Notes: generated from the letters alone by a model not told the origin. Positions 27,289-37,826 are shown, counted from the first letter of the stretch. The stretch: DNA of 64,000 bases from Stutzerimonas stutzeri (GCF_024448895.1 NZ_JAMOIC010000019.1:30892-94891); one strand, 5' to 3'. A program made the numbers and translations.

Positions 27289-29670
27289 TCATTCCTCCGG
27301 TTTCCAGCGTTTGAGCAGCAGGGCGTTGCTGACGACGCTGACGCTGGACAACGCCATCGCTGCACCCGCTACCACCGGGCTGAGAAAGCCGAAAGCGGCG
27401 AGCGGAATGCCCACCAGGTTGTAGATGAATGCCCAGAACAGGTTCTGCTGGATCTTGCGATAGGTCCGGCGGCTGATCTCCAGCGCCGCCGGCACCAAGC
27501 GTGGGTCGCCACGCATCAGGGTAATGCCGGCCGCATGCATTGCTACGTCAGTACCACCGCCCATGGCGATGCCAACGTCGGCTGCCGCGAGGGCTGGTGC
27601 ATCGTTGATGCCGTCGCCGACCATGGCGACTACGGCGCCGCCTTTCTTCAACTGCGCAACGACCGCAGCCTTATCCGCCGGCAGGACCTCCGCGTGCACG
27701 CTGTCGATATGCAGCGCTTCGGCAACCACGCGGGCGCTGCCGCGGTTATCCCCGGTGATCAGGTGGCTGCGGACGTGTCGAGCATTCAGCGCGGCTACCG
27801 CCTCGGCGGCACCTTCTTTGAGGCTGTCGCCAAAGGCGAACAAGCCAAGAACCCGCGTTTGCGGGGCCGTTTCGATCAGCCAGGACAGGGTGCGACCTTC
27901 GGCTTCCCACGCTTGCGCTTTATCAGCCAACCCGGCCGGCTGCAGGCCGTTGTCATCGAGCAGACGTCGATTGCCCAGCGCCAGCGAGCGGCCCTCCAGA
28001 TCACCGGCGATGCCGCGACCAGTCAGTGACTGGCTACGCTCCACGTCGCCCACCGTCAGCCCTGCTTCCTCGCAGCGATCGAGCACCGCGCGAGCCAGCG
28101 GATGTTCGCTGCCGCGTTGCAGCGCCCCGGCCTCTCGCAACAGTTCGGCCTCATCGCCCTCGACCGCGTGCAGATGAACGATGCGGGGCTTGCCGGAAGT
28201 CAGCGTGCCGGTCTTGTCGAAGGCAACCGCGGTCACGGCGTGGGCAACCTCCAGCGCTTCGGCATCCTTGATCAGGATGCCGTGCTGTGCAGCGACACCC
28301 GTGCCAGCCATTATTGCTGCAGGCGTTGCGAGGCCAAGGGCGCAAGGGCAGGCGATGACCAGGACCGACACGGCATTGAGCAGCGCAACTTCCGCCGATG
28401 CGCCTGCGAGCAGCCACCCCGCAAGGGTCAGTAGGGCGATGACCAGCACTGCCGGGACGAATACCTGGCTGACCTTGTCTACCAGCTTCTGAATTGGCGC
28501 CTTGGCCGCCTGTGCGTCTTCGACCAGACGGATGATGCGCGCCAGCACCGTTTCGCCACCCAATGCAGTGGTGCGTACCAGCAGCCGGCCTTCGCCGTTG
28601 ATTGCGCCACCGGTGACGCGATCCCCCTGCGCCTTGGCCACCGGAAGGCTTTCGCCGCTGATCAGCGCTTCGTCGGCTTGGCTTTCTCCCTCGACGACTT
28701 CGCCGTCTACCGGGAAGCGTTCGCCGGGCTTTACCGTTACCAGGTCGTTCAGCTGCAGGGCGGCAATAGCGACTTCCTCTTCACGGCCATCAACGACCCG
28801 CACCGCGCGATCCGGTCGCAAAGCCTCAAGCGCGCGGATAGCCGCGCTGGTCTGGCGCTTGGCACGACTTTCAAGGTACTTGCCCAGCAGGACGAGGGCG
28901 ATCACCACTGCGGACGCTTCGAAATACAGATGCGGCATCTGGCCAGCCTCTGCGGCCCACCATTGGTAGAGGCTCAGGCCGTAACCGGCGCTGGTCCCGA
29001 TCGCGACCAGCAGATCCATGTTGCCGGCACCGGCGCGTACGGCTTTCCAGCCAGCGACATAAAAACGCGCGCCAAGAATGAACTGCACGGGGGTGGCGAG
29101 CAGAAACTGCGCCCACGCAGGCAGCATCCAGTGCTGGCCGAACAGGTCACCGAACATCGGCAGAACCAGCGGCGCGGCCAGCAGCAGTGCGGCTATCACT
29201 GCCCATCGCTCGCGACGCAGGCGTGTTTCAGTACGGTCGGCAGTGGGTGGACTATCGTCTGCGGGCTGAGCCTTGTAACCCGCCGCTTCGACCGCCTGCA
29301 CCAGAACCTCCGGGTCGACCACGCCCATCACTTCGACACGCGCCCGCTCGCTGGCGAGATTCACCGAGGCGCTGCTCACGCCCGACACCTTGCGCAGCGC
29401 TCGCTCGACGCGACCGACACAGCTGGCACAGGTCATTCCTTCGATTAGCAGTTCGGTGCTCTGAGTCGGGACCCCGTAGCCGGCTTTTTCAACGGCCTGC
29501 ACCAGACCGGCGAGATCGGCATCCTGGGCCTCTATCCGGACCTGTTCAGCTGCCAGGTTCACCGCGGCGCTGTCGACGCCCGGCACTTTCATCAGGGCGC
29601 GCTCGACTCGCCCGGCACAACTGGCGCAGGTCATACCGGTGATTGGCAGGGTATAGGTGGCGCTGGCCAT
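27289..29670 (-). CDS. copA: Cu(I)-exporting P-type ATPase CopA
   Basis: A 793-residue inner-membrane ATPase that pumps Cu(I) out of the cytosol. It has two N-terminal heavy-metal domains (MTCASC with Cys15/18 and Cys81/84), the membrane CPC motif in [11 protein letters not shown] (about residue 441), the phosphorylation site DKTGTL (about 483) and the hinge [12 protein letters not shown] (about 685). The divergent copZ chaperone and downstream cueR complete the copper module. Confidence 0.97.
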   Translation of the reverse strand: MASATYTLPITGMTCASCAGRVERALMKVPGVDSAAVNLAAEQVRIEAQDADLAGLVQAVEKAGYGVPTQSTELLIEGMTCASCVGRVERALRKVSGVSSASVNLASERARVEVMGVVDPEVLVQAVEAAGYKAQPADDSPPTADRTETRLRRERWAVIAALLLAAPLVLPMFGDLFGQHWMLPAWAQFLLATPVQFILGARFYVAGWKAVRAGAGNMDLLVAIGTSAGYGLSLYQWWAAEAGQMPHLYFEASAVVIALVLLGKYLESRAKRQTSAAIRALEALRPDRAVRVVDGREEEVAIAALQLNDLVTVKPGERFPVDGEVVEGESQADEALISGESLPVAKAQGDRVTGGAINGEGRLLVRTTALGGETVLARIIRLVEDAQAAKAPIQKLVDKVSQVFVPAVLVIALLTLAGWLLAGASAEVALLNAVSVLVIACPCALGLATPAAIMAGTGVAAQHGILIKDAEALEVAHAVTAVAFDKTGTLTSGKPRIVHLHAVEGDEAELLREAGALQRGSEHPLARAVLDRCEEAGLTVGDVERSQSLTGRGIAGDLEGRSLALGNRRLLDDNGLQPAGLADKAQAWEAEGRTLSWLIETAPQTRVLGLFAFGDSLKEGAAEAVAALNARHVRSHLITGDNRGSARVVAEALHIDSVHAEVLPADKAAVVAQLKKGGAVVAMVGDGINDAPALAAADVGIAMGGGTDVAMHAAGITLMRGDPRLVPAALEISRRTYRKIQQNLFWAFIYNLVGIPLAAFGFLSPVVAGAAMALSSVSVVSNALLLKRWKPEE

Positions 29671-29702
29671 GGGTTGGCTCCGGATTCGGTCTGATGTCGT
29701 CG

Positions 29703-29733
29703 ATGCTCAACCTTCACCCAATGGTAAGGTCAA
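29703..29733 (-). promoter_or_regulatory. CueR-type promoter of copA
   Basis: On the minus strand: TTGACC (29733-29728), a 19-base spacer, then GAGCAT (29708-29703). The spacer carries the inverted repeat ACCTT/AAGGT at CueR spacing. The overlong 19-base spacer is the mark of MerR-family activated promoters. Confidence 0.85.
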
Positions 29734-29763
29734 GTCGAGCAACAACGCGTCGCGGCAGGTCCA

Positions 29764-29794
29764 TTGACCTTAACACCGTGGCAAGGTCGAGCAT
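29764..29794 (+). promoter_or_regulatory. CueR-type promoter of copZ
   Basis: TTGACC (29764-29769), a 19-base spacer, then GAGCAT (29789-29794). ACCTT (67-71) and AAGGT (83-87) form the CueR dyad. Same -35, spacing and -10 as the copA promoter facing the other way. Confidence 0.85.
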
Positions 29795-29824
29795 CGTGCC
29801 GGTGGTTTTTAACAGGAGAGAGTA

Positions 29825-30016
29825 ATGCAGACGTTCAACGTAGAAGGCATGACCTGCGCCCATTGCGAGCGCGCCGTTATTCAGGCAATTCAGGCCCGCG
29901 ACGGGGATGCGCGAGTTGAAGTGGACCTGGGCGCCGGCGTGGTACGGGTCGAGAGCCGCCTAGACACTGCCGCGGTACGCGAGGCGATCGAAGAGGAGGG
30001 CTATCAGGTTCGATAG
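29825..30016 (+). CDS. copZ: Copper chaperone CopZ
   Basis: A 63-residue single heavy-metal-associated domain with the Cu(I) site MTCAHC (Cys11, Cys14). It carries copper in the cytosol to CopA and buffers free Cu(I). AGGAGAG lies just upstream. It is divergent from copA under its own CueR-type promoter. Confidence 0.95.
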   Translation: MQTFNVEGMTCAHCERAVIQAIQARDGDARVEVDLGAGVVRVESRLDTAAVREAIEEEGYQVR

Positions 30017-30049
30017 CTGTGCAAGCGACAGCAGGCGCTGCCGCAGCGG

Positions 30050-30679
30050 TCATTGGGTAGCGGAGCTTTCCCAATCCTTGACCAGACCCCGGAACACCGG
30101 ATCGATGAGTGCGGCGCAGTCCTTTTCAGGATCGAACAGCGTCGAATCGCGGGTCCAGTCGCTGAACAATCCGACGATCAGCGCATGCAAGGTGAGCGCA
30201 GCGAGGCGCGGTGTCACGCCCGGCTGAAGGCTGTCGGAAGCGCTCGCCAGCAGCTTTTCACAAAGGTCGATGAACAGATTGATGAAGGCATGATGACGCT
30301 CTTCGGCCTCGCGCAGTTCGTCGGTGAATTCACAGCGATGCAGAAGGATGGTCATGACACGGCGCTTTTGCTCGTCGCGGCCCAGCGCGCTGATACCTTC
30401 GATGCAGAGGTCGTAGAGGGTGCGCATCGGTTGTTGCTGGGTACAGCTGGTGAGCCGCTCGGTCATCTGCTCGGGCGGCAGCCGTACCTGATTGAGCATT
30501 TCGTGAAACAGGTGTGCCTTGTTCTGGAAATGCCAGTACACGGCACCGCGCGTCACGCCGGCGTCGCGGGCAATCTGGTCGAGGCTGGTATGTGCCACAC
30601 CCTTGTCGAGAAACAGCCGCTCCGCCGAGGCGAGCAGGGCTATACGGGTTTTTTCGGCGTCTTCTTTGGTTCTTCGCAT
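30050..30679 (-). CDS. TetR-family repressor, TtgR/AcrR-like
   Basis: A 209-residue TetR-family regulator starting MRRTKEDAEKTRIALLASAE with the helix-turn-helix LDQIARDAGVTRGAVYWHFQ. It resembles TtgR (same N-terminal MxRRTKE, AGVTRGAxYWHF, HRCEFTDEL region), a repressor of multidrug efflux. Here it faces a Bcr/CflA transporter, not an RND operon. A TtgR-like operator lies 93 bases upstream. The longer frame to 30721 is not supported. Confidence 0.9.
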   Translation of the reverse strand: MRRTKEDAEKTRIALLASAERLFLDKGVAHTSLDQIARDAGVTRGAVYWHFQNKAHLFHEMLNQVRLPPEQMTERLTSCTQQQPMRTLYDLCIEGISALGRDEQKRRVMTILLHRCEFTDELREAEERHHAFINLFIDLCEKLLASASDSLQPGVTPRLAALTLHALIVGLFSDWTRDSTLFDPEKDCAALIDPVFRGLVKDWESSATQ

Positions 30680-30771
30680 GATTGAGCTACGGCAGCCTCG
30701 CGCTGCAATGGAGAGGCCCATTTCGGGCAGGCGATGCGGAGTTCGTCCATCAACATCTGCAACTTTGGGTG

Positions 30772-30795
30772 TTTACAATCGTCTGTGTATGTAAC
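30772..30795. promoter_or_regulatory. TtgR-like operator
   Basis: TTTACAA (30772-30778), ten bases, then ATGTAAC (30789-30795). To my knowledge this matches the two half-sites and ten-base spacing of the TtgR operator in P. putida. It lies in the gap between the TetR gene and the MFS gene, so it could control both. Confidence 0.6.
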
Positions 30796-30886
30796 AGCAT
30801 CTCAGCTCCTCTGTAAACGTTTCGATCTCAGCCGCAGCTTTGCCGCGGTTGATGCCTCGGCTATTTCCGCTCCGCGAGTTTTACCC

Positions 30887-32083
30887 ATGCCCTTTCCGAT
30901 CATCTTGATTCTCGGCGCGCTCAGCGCGTTTGGCCCGTTGGCCATTGACTTCTATTTGCCGGCCTTTCCGACCATGGCGCGCGCCTTCGGAACGGACGTC
31001 GAGCACGTGCAGCTGTCATTGGCTGCCTATTTCGTAGGGCTGGCTTTGGGTCAGCTGTTCTATGGGCCGTTGGCGGATCGCTATGGTCGTCGCTGGCCAC
31101 TGCTGGCGGGCGTTACGCTGTTTACCCTGGCTTCGATGGCGTGCGCCTTTGCACCCTCGCTGGATTGGCTGATCGCGGCGCGCTTCGTCCAGGCGCTGGG
31201 CGGTTGCGCGGGTATGGTGATCACGCGAGCAGTGGTGCGTGACAGCTGCGATCCGGTGCAGGGTGCGAAGGTCTTCTCACAGCTGATGCTGGTCATGGGG
31301 CTGGCGCCGATCCTGGCCCCGCTAGGTGGCGGCTTATTGCTCAACGCGTTTGGCTGGCAGGCGATCTTCGTTTCACTGACAGCTTTCAGTGCGCTGTGCG
31401 GAATTGCAGTCGCGCTACGGCTGCCTGAAACACTACCGGCCGATGCGCCTCGGCATCCATTGAGCGGCACGCTGAGGCGCTACATTGACTTGTTCCGCGA
31501 CCGCGAATTCATCGCGTTCGCCCTTGCCGGTGGCGTGGCCATGGCCGGCATGTTCGCCTATGTCGCTGGCTCGCCTTTCGTCTTCATCGAGTTGTACGGA
31601 ATCCCGGCCGAACACTATGGCTGGTTGTTCGGCAGCAACGCGGCGGGTTTCATCATCGTTTCGCAGATCAACGCACGGCTGCTGCGCCTGCGCGGTCCGG
31701 GTTTCTGGCTGCGGCGCTTCGTCTGGTACTACTTTGCCTGCGGCGCTGCGCTGCTGGTGATGGCGTTGAGCAAGCCGGATGCACTCTGGCCGCTGTTGAT
31801 CCCACTATTCGCCGGCCTCGCGAGCCTGGGCAGCATTCTGCCCAACGCCACTGCTTGTGCCATGGCCCAGCAGGGCAAGCAGGCTGGCCTGGCATCGGCG
31901 CTGATGGGCAGCTTGCAGTTCTGCGTGGCAGCCGTGGCGTCGGCCACAGTCGGCTGGTTGCACAACGGCACGGCGGTGCCGATGGCGCTGGTGATCTGCG
32001 TCTGCGCGCTGCTGGCCGGTTGCCTGGCCTGGTACACGGGGCAGCTTGCCGCTTCTCAGCGTCGGGAGCAGACCGCCTCGTGA
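30887..32083 (+). CDS. Bcr/CflA-type MFS drug exporter
   Basis: A 398-residue 12-helix MFS transporter of the DHA1 Bcr/CflA group. Markers are LGALSAFGPLAIDFYLPAFP at the start, the loop 2-3 motif GPLADRYGRRWPLL, and RFVQALGGCAGMVITRAVVR in helix 5. Such pumps export bicyclomycin, chloramphenicol or similar compounds; the substrate is unknown here. A longer frame begins at 30734 but would run through the operator. A TetR repressor is encoded divergently. Confidence 0.9.
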   Translation: MPFPIILILGALSAFGPLAIDFYLPAFPTMARAFGTDVEHVQLSLAAYFVGLALGQLFYGPLADRYGRRWPLLAGVTLFTLASMACAFAPSLDWLIAARFVQALGGCAGMVITRAVVRDSCDPVQGAKVFSQLMLVMGLAPILAPLGGGLLLNAFGWQAIFVSLTAFSALCGIAVALRLPETLPADAPRHPLSGTLRRYIDLFRDREFIAFALAGGVAMAGMFAYVAGSPFVFIELYGIPAEHYGWLFGSNAAGFIIVSQINARLLRLRGPGFWLRRFVWYYFACGAALLVMALSKPDALWPLLIPLFAGLASLGSILPNATACAMAQQGKQAGLASALMGSLQFCVAAVASATVGWLHNGTAVPMALVICVCALLAGCLAWYTGQLAASQRREQTAS

Positions 32084-32093
32084 TGAGGCGGTC
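32071..32093. terminator. Hairpin at the MFS stop codon
   Basis: GACCGCCTC GTGAT GAGGCGGTC, a perfect 9-bp stem with a five-base loop overlapping the MFS stop, between two convergent genes. No T-run follows, so a terminator role is only likely. Confidence 0.45.
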
Positions 32094-32104
32094 GGCCCGG
32101 CCGG

Positions 32105-33118
32105 TCAGAACCCTTCCAGAACGATCTTGCCCTTGGCCTTGCCGCTTTCGATGAAGGCATGAGCGCGGCGCAGGTTTTCGGCGTTGATGGTTCCGTAGTG
32201 CTCGCCCAGCGTGGTCTTGAGTACGCCGCTGTCGATCAGTTCGGCCACTCGGTTGAGCAGCCGGTGCTGCTCGATCATGTCCGGCGTCTGATACAGCGAG
32301 CGCGTGTACATGAGTTCCCAGTGCAGAGAGAGGCTTTTGCGCTTGAGCAGGCTGATGTCGAGGCTCTCTGGGTCATCGATCAATGCCATGCGGCCTTGGG
32401 GCCGCAGCGCTTCTACGATCTGTGCCAAGTGCACATCGGTATGGGTCAGGCTGGCGACATGGGTTACATCAGTGATGCCGGCACGCTGCAGTTCTTCGGC
32501 AAGCGGCTGGCTGTGATCGATCACCTCGTGAGCGCCCAGCTCACCAACCCAGGCCTGCGTTTCGCTGCGCGAAGCGGTGCCGATCACCTTCAGTCCAGTG
32601 AGCTGACGCGCCAGCTGGACGAGGATTGAGCCAACGCCACCTGCGGCACCGACGACCAGCAGTCGCTGATCGAGGTCTTCAGTCCCTTCACTGATCTGCA
32701 AGCGCTCGAACAGCAGTTCCCAGGCAGTGATAGAGGTCAGCGGTAGCGCTGCTGCGGCCGCGAAGCCTAGCGTCGCCGGCTTGCGCCCGACAATGCGCTC
32801 ATCCACCAGATGCAGCTCGCTGTTGGCGCCTGGCCGGTCCAGCGCGCCGGCGTAGAACACTTCGTCCCCGGCCTTGAACAGCGTTACTTCACTGCCAACT
32901 GCACGCACCACGCCCGCTGCGTCCCAGCCGAGCACCTGGTGCTCGCCGGCTTCGGGCTGTACGCGCTTACGTATCTTGGTGTCCACCGGGTTCACCGAGA
33001 TGGCGCGTACTTCCACCAGCAGGTCGCGCGGGCCGGGAGTAGGGTCTGGCAGTTCGATGTCGAGTAGCGAGTGCTGGTCGGCAATGGGTAATGACTGTCT
33101 GTAGCCGATGGCTTTCAT
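32105..33118 (-). CDS. Zinc-type alcohol dehydrogenase-like quinone/enone oxidoreductase
   Basis: A 337-residue medium-chain dehydrogenase/reductase. It has the GroES-like start (MKAIGYRQSLPI, ISVNPVDTKIRK), the catalytic-core WDAAGVV, and the NADPH site VVGAAGGVGSILVQLAR. Structural zinc cysteines are absent, as in the quinone-oxidoreductase branch named zinc-binding alcohol dehydrogenase family. It reduces unknown enones or quinones. The ATG at 33118 follows AAGGAGACCATC. The LysR gene is divergent and probably controls it. Confidence 0.88.
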   Translation of the reverse strand: MKAIGYRQSLPIADQHSLLDIELPDPTPGPRDLLVEVRAISVNPVDTKIRKRVQPEAGEHQVLGWDAAGVVRAVGSEVTLFKAGDEVFYAGALDRPGANSELHLVDERIVGRKPATLGFAAAAALPLTSITAWELLFERLQISEGTEDLDQRLLVVGAAGGVGSILVQLARQLTGLKVIGTASRSETQAWVGELGAHEVIDHSQPLAEELQRAGITDVTHVASLTHTDVHLAQIVEALRPQGRMALIDDPESLDISLLKRKSLSLHWELMYTRSLYQTPDMIEQHRLLNRVAELIDSGVLKTTLGEHYGTINAENLRRAHAFIESGKAKGKIVLEGF

Positions 33119-33223
33119 GATGGTCTCCTTCATGGATGAACGTTGAGTGCCGCCATGTTCGGCTTTCGGGTTGCGAAGAAAAACCGCATATTGCGCAGAG
33201 GCTCTTTCAACGGATTATTGAAA

Positions 33224-34153
33224 ATGCTGCGCACCGATGATCTGCAGGTATTCGTACTGACAGCCGAACTCGGCAGCTTGTCTGCGGCAGCTCGGCGGCT
33301 GGAGTTGTCTCCGGCAGTAGCGAGCGCGGCGCTAAAACGGCTGGAAGCGCAACTGGGGTGCCGACTGCTGGTGCGTTCGACTCGCAGCCTCAGGCTGACG
33401 GGGGAGGGCGAGCAGTATCTGCCGCATGCGCGCGCGGCATTGCAGAGTCTGGTTGCGGGCCAGCAGCTGCTTGCTGGTGGGAAAGCGAGCATCAGTGGTC
33501 CGCTGCAGCTATCGGCGCCGTCGGATTTCGGCCGCAATGTGCTGTTGCACTGGCTGGACGAGTTCCAGCTGCAGCATCCGCTGTTGAGCGTTCGTCTATT
33601 ACTGGCTGATCGCAACGCTGACCTGTTTCGACAGCCGGTGGACATCGCGCTGCGTTACGGGCAACCGGAGGACTCCAGTCTTGTGGCGCTCCCCGTGGCG
33701 GCGGCCAATCGACGCGTGCTCTGCGCGGCGCCCAGCTACTTGGCTACGCATGGCGCGCCTCGTTCGCTCGGGGAGTTAAGTGGACATAACTGCCTGCGCT
33801 TCATGCTGACGGGACGGGTGCATGAGCGCTGGTGCTTTCATGACGGCCGCCGCGAGTTGCAGCAATCGGTGACGGGCGACCGCATCAGCGATGACGCCGA
33901 TGTGGTGCGGCGTTGGGCACTGGCTGGGCGGGGCGTGGTGTACAAATCCTGGCTGGATGTCGCGCAGGACGTGAAGGCCGGCCGCCTGATCGTCCTGCTG
34001 CCCGAGTTGTCAGGCGAGGCGGCGCCGCTGAATCTGATCTGCGCTCATCGCGCGCACCTGGGTGAAACGCTGCGATTGCTTCGTGAACATCTCGTCGTGC
34101 GTTGCCAGGCGCTGCTCGAGCATGCGCCTTTCGGCGACGGTGTGCGCCGCTGA
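33224..34153 (+). CDS. LysR-family transcriptional regulator
   Basis: A 309-residue LysR regulator: winged helix-turn-helix at the N-terminus (LGSLSAAARRLELSPAVASA) and a periplasmic-binding-like effector domain from about residue 90. The true start is MLRTDDLQVFV at 33224. The divergent dehydrogenase, 105 bases away, is the likely target by the usual LysR arrangement; the inducer is unknown. Confidence 0.9.
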   Translation: MLRTDDLQVFVLTAELGSLSAAARRLELSPAVASAALKRLEAQLGCRLLVRSTRSLRLTGEGEQYLPHARAALQSLVAGQQLLAGGKASISGPLQLSAPSDFGRNVLLHWLDEFQLQHPLLSVRLLLADRNADLFRQPVDIALRYGQPEDSSLVALPVAAANRRVLCAAPSYLATHGAPRSLGELSGHNCLRFMLTGRVHERWCFHDGRRELQQSVTGDRISDDADVVRRWALAGRGVVYKSWLDVAQDVKAGRLIVLLPELSGEAAPLNLICAHRAHLGETLRLLREHLVVRCQALLEHAPFGDGVRR

Positions 34154-34166
34154 CGGGCCCGCAGGG

Positions 34167-35231
<1,065 letters not shown>

Positions 35232-35303
35232 CTACACTGTGCAAAAAACGAGCACAGCGCGGCAAGCCAGGCCTCACGGGCTCAGTACCCGTTGACCCAA
35301 AGG

Positions 35304-35523
35304 TTATCCACAGCATTGTCCACTCCATCTGCGGATAAAACGCCTAGTGGTATGGGAGCTGCTGCATTACCTAATAATTTTCGGTTTACTTCTAAAAACG
35401 CTTGAGAATCAGAGGGCTATTCAGCCATACAGGCTAGCTTTGGACTTTTGGTTAAAGATTGACCGGCAGGCGTTGAGGCGCGTCGTGGATGGGGTCGCCG
35501 CATTGATCCCATTGTTATCCACA
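35304..35523. other. Intergenic region with DnaA boxes
   Basis: The 516-base gap between adenine deaminase and the lipoprotein gene holds no convincing gene. It carries two perfect DnaA boxes TTATCCACA on the plus strand (35304-35312 and 35515-35523), a one-mismatch box on the other strand (35330-35338, TGCGGATAA), and AT-rich sequence between them (around 35365-35400). Confidence 0.6.
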
Positions 35524-35560
35524 GTCTCATACACACATATGGTGGAAAACCTGGCGGCAT

Positions 35561-35596
35561 AAAAAAACCACGCTTGCTTGAGACAGGCGTGGCTTT
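35561..35596 (-). terminator. Terminator of the small lipoprotein gene
   Basis: On the minus strand CCACGC, a loop, GCGTGG and then seven T (35567-35561). It lies about 40 bases beyond the lipoprotein stop. Confidence 0.8.
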
Positions 35597-35633
35597 AAGA
35601 GTTTATGCTCGGTTCAGCACACTCGATTGCAAA

Positions 35634-35912
35634 TCAATTTTGAGGAGCGGGTGCGCGTGGCTCAACTGGCTCCCCGACATCCGGCTCATCGTCGTCCGGC
35701 ATCGTCACGTCCACATCTGGGACCGTGACCGTCTTCTCTTTGGTGCCGACGTCTACTTCAGGCGCATCCACGTCGTACTCGGGCATGTTGCCACCCTCTA
35801 CTTCGACGTCAGGAAGCGAGCCCTCCTCAGTTTTCTCGACCTCGCAGCCAGCCATGCCCAACGTCGTGAGCAGCACCGCACCAGGGATCAGCCATCTGTA
35901 TTTGCTTTTCAT
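35634..35912 (-). CDS. Small acidic lipoprotein with PxVDV repeats
   Basis: A 92-residue predicted lipoprotein: signal MKSKYRWLIPGAVLLTTLG with lipobox MAGC, then a very acidic, low-complexity mature part with repeated units like PDVEVEG, PEYDVDAPEVDVGT and VPDVDVTMP. GAGGAG lies upstream of the ATG at 35912. Similar repeat lipoproteins are common in Pseudomonas; function unknown. It has its own terminator, so it is likely a single-gene unit. Confidence 0.85.
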   Translation of the reverse strand: MKSKYRWLIPGAVLLTTLGMAGCEVEKTEEGSLPDVEVEGGNMPEYDVDAPEVDVGTKEKTVTVPDVDVTMPDDDEPDVGEPVEPRAPAPQN

Positions 35913-36047
35913 CAATCAACTCCTCATTGCTGCGGAATTTGTATTTCGGCACGTCAGCTCGACTGCGCCGGGGCACACGCGTTAGCTAGATGTGCCTGCC
36001 CCACGGCAAGTGCCGCTGTAATAAGGACTGCACTGGAAACGCGCAGT

Positions 36048-36647
36048 TCACCCAGCGGCCACATCCAATGGATTCAGCACGATACGGCCGCGACTGATGT
36101 CGGCAACCAAGAGCTGCAGGCGCGGCTGTTGCTCTTTCGGTAATGCCAGCTGCAGCTCGGCGCCTTCGGCATCGAACGTTTCGCTTTCAATTAACGCCTC
36201 GAATTCATGCAGGCGCGCCTTGAGCAGCGCCAGCTCGGCGAAGCGGCAGTGCAAACTGCAGCGAACCCGGGCCACCAGTTCGATGCGTTCACCCGCCTGC
36301 AGGCATTTGGCTGCGGAGCCGCCATAGGCGCGGGCGAGGCCGCCGGTGCCGAGCTGAATCCCGCCGAACCAGCGAATCACGACCACCACTACCTGATCGC
36401 AGTCCTGGCCTTCGATAGCCGTCAGCATAGGCCGGCCGGCCGTTCCGCCGGGTTCGCCGTCGTCGCTGAACCGATACTGATCGCCAATTTTCCACGCCCA
36501 GCAGTTATGCGTCGCGCTGGGGTCACTAACGGCCTGGATGAAGACCTGCGCCTCGTCGGGACTGGCAATCGGCGCAGCTTTGGCGAGAAAGCGGCTCTTG
36601 CGGATGGTTTCCTGATATTCGCAAGGTTCGGCTAGGGTGGACGTCAT
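36048..36647 (-). CDS. yigZ: YigZ/IMPACT family protein (UPF0029)
   Basis: A 199-residue cytosolic protein. The N-terminal UPF0029 domain carries SRFLAKAAPIASPDEA, THNCWAWKIG, FSDDGEPGGTAGRP and RWFGGIQLGTGGLARAY; a C-terminal domain (DUF1949-like) follows. The family relates to eukaryotic IMPACT, a translation-control factor; the bacterial role is unproven. The ATG at 36647 gives the usual length; the frame is open to 36716. Confidence 0.9.
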   Translation of the reverse strand: MTSTLAEPCEYQETIRKSRFLAKAAPIASPDEAQVFIQAVSDPSATHNCWAWKIGDQYRFSDDGEPGGTAGRPMLTAIEGQDCDQVVVVVIRWFGGIQLGTGGLARAYGGSAAKCLQAGERIELVARVRCSLHCRFAELALLKARLHEFEALIESETFDAEGAELQLALPKEQQPRLQLLVADISRGRIVLNPLDVAAG

Positions 36648-36821
36648 GAGCGAGTCGAAGATTGGTGGCTGGGCTCGACAGTGTAACGGCGGCCAGTCCA
36701 TGCGAGGCGGTGACATGGCCGCTGAGTCGATCCGGATGAACTTTGGGCAGCAATGACTGCACGAAATTGGAGTTGGGCCGACAAGTGCTCAGCACTTCAC
36801 CGATTCGAAACGGAGGATCCA

Positions 36822-37151
36822 ATGCTCAATTCCAAATACGAGGCATGCATCAAGGCCTGCTCAAACTGCGCCATTGTCTGTGAAACTTGTGCGGCATCCT
36901 GCCTGCGCGAAGATGACGTGAAGATGATGTCCAGCTGCATCGAACTGGATCGCGACTGCGCCGATCTATGCGCGTTGGCTGCGGTGCTGATGACCCGCGA
37001 CAGCACCCTTTCCCGAGAGATGTGCCGTATCTGCGCCGAAGCTTGTCGCGCCTGCGCCGAAGAGTGCGGCAAACATCAGATGGACCACTGTCAGGCTTGT
37101 GCCGAAGCCTGCCGCAAGTGTGCCGAAGAGTGCGAGAAGATGGCTGCCTGA
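36822..37151 (+). CDS. Four-helix-bundle copper-binding protein (DUF326/Csp type)
   Basis: A 109-residue protein with 19 cysteines, nearly all in CxxxC or CxxC steps along helices (Cys9, 13, 16, 20, 23, 27, 39, 46, 50, 68, 71, 75, 78, 82, 90, 93, 97, 100, 104). This is the pattern of copper-storage four-helix bundles that line the core with Cys and bind many Cu(I). No signal peptide, so cytosolic like Csp3. GGAGG precedes the ATG. No CueR-type promoter is evident. Confidence 0.9.
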   Translation: MLNSKYEACIKACSNCAIVCETCAASCLREDDVKMMSSCIELDRDCADLCALAAVLMTRDSTLSREMCRICAEACRACAEECGKHQMDHCQACAEACRKCAEECEKMAA

Positions 37152-37178
37152 CTGATCAGTGCGACAGTCGGCGCGTTT

Positions 37179-37826
37179 TCAAGCAAGCCAGTCCAGCGTC
37201 AGGATCAGCCGTTTGGCAGCCGGACTGGCGGACGGCGAGCGGTGGATGATTCCCGCGCCTTCATTCCCTTGCCACTTCTCGCCTTTGAACAGCGCGACGT
37301 CGCCAACACTGAGCTGCTCGATACTGGCGCCGTCGGCTGGTTCGGCGGCGGGTACGCCGACCCGCTGACGAGACATGCCGCCCTCACTCAACCATTCACT
37401 GCCTGCACCCGCATAGGTTGTGATCAACCGCAGCGGAACGTGGTCGACGTGGAAACGCGGACACATTGGTTTATCCAGTACACGCAGCCGCAGCCCGATG
37501 CGCTTTGCCTCCAGCAGGCAAGCGAAAGCACCGACCAGCCAGCCCACATCGGCGATAAATCCGGCATGGCCAGCGATGTCGCGATAGGCCGCCGCCAAGG
37601 ATGTTATGGGCACAGCACCATTGGCATCTGGCTCGATGGTCAGCGATTCGGCCAATGGCGCGTCCAGCGCCAACAGTGTCTGAGCGAAGTCGGAAATATG
37701 CGAGGGCAACTGGCGCTGCCATACCGAAAGGTTGACCCCGTCGAGCAGCGCGTCGCAGAGCACGGCAGGGGTGTCGCCGAATACCTGCCGCGGTGACGCG
37801 CTGAGCATCTGCCGCGCCAGCATCAT
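37179..37826 (-). CDS. DUF1826 protein of the zinc-starvation operon
   Basis: A 215-residue cytosolic protein of the DUF1826 family. It has conserved Asp/His clusters ([34 protein letters not shown]) that resemble a 2OG-oxygenase-like or metal-binding fold. AGGAGG precedes tandem ATGs. It overlaps the zigA stop by four bases (ATGA), so it is translated with it. The same pair occurs in P. aeruginosa (PA5535-PA5534). Function is not known. Confidence 0.85.
   Translation of the reverse strand: MMLARQMLSASPRQVFGDTPAVLCDALLDGVNLSVWQRQLPSHISDFAQTLLALDAPLAESLTIEPDANGAVPITSLAAAYRDIAGHAGFIADVGWLVGAFACLLEAKRIGLRLRVLDKPMCPRFHVDHVPLRLITTYAGAGSEWLSEGGMSRQRVGVPAAEPADGASIEQLSVGDVALFKGEKWQGNEGAGIIHRSPSASPAAKRLILTLDWLA

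Noticed and set aside
35304-35523. Replication origin (oriC)
   Set aside because: Only two perfect DnaA boxes and no dnaA, dnaN, rpmH or gidA nearby.
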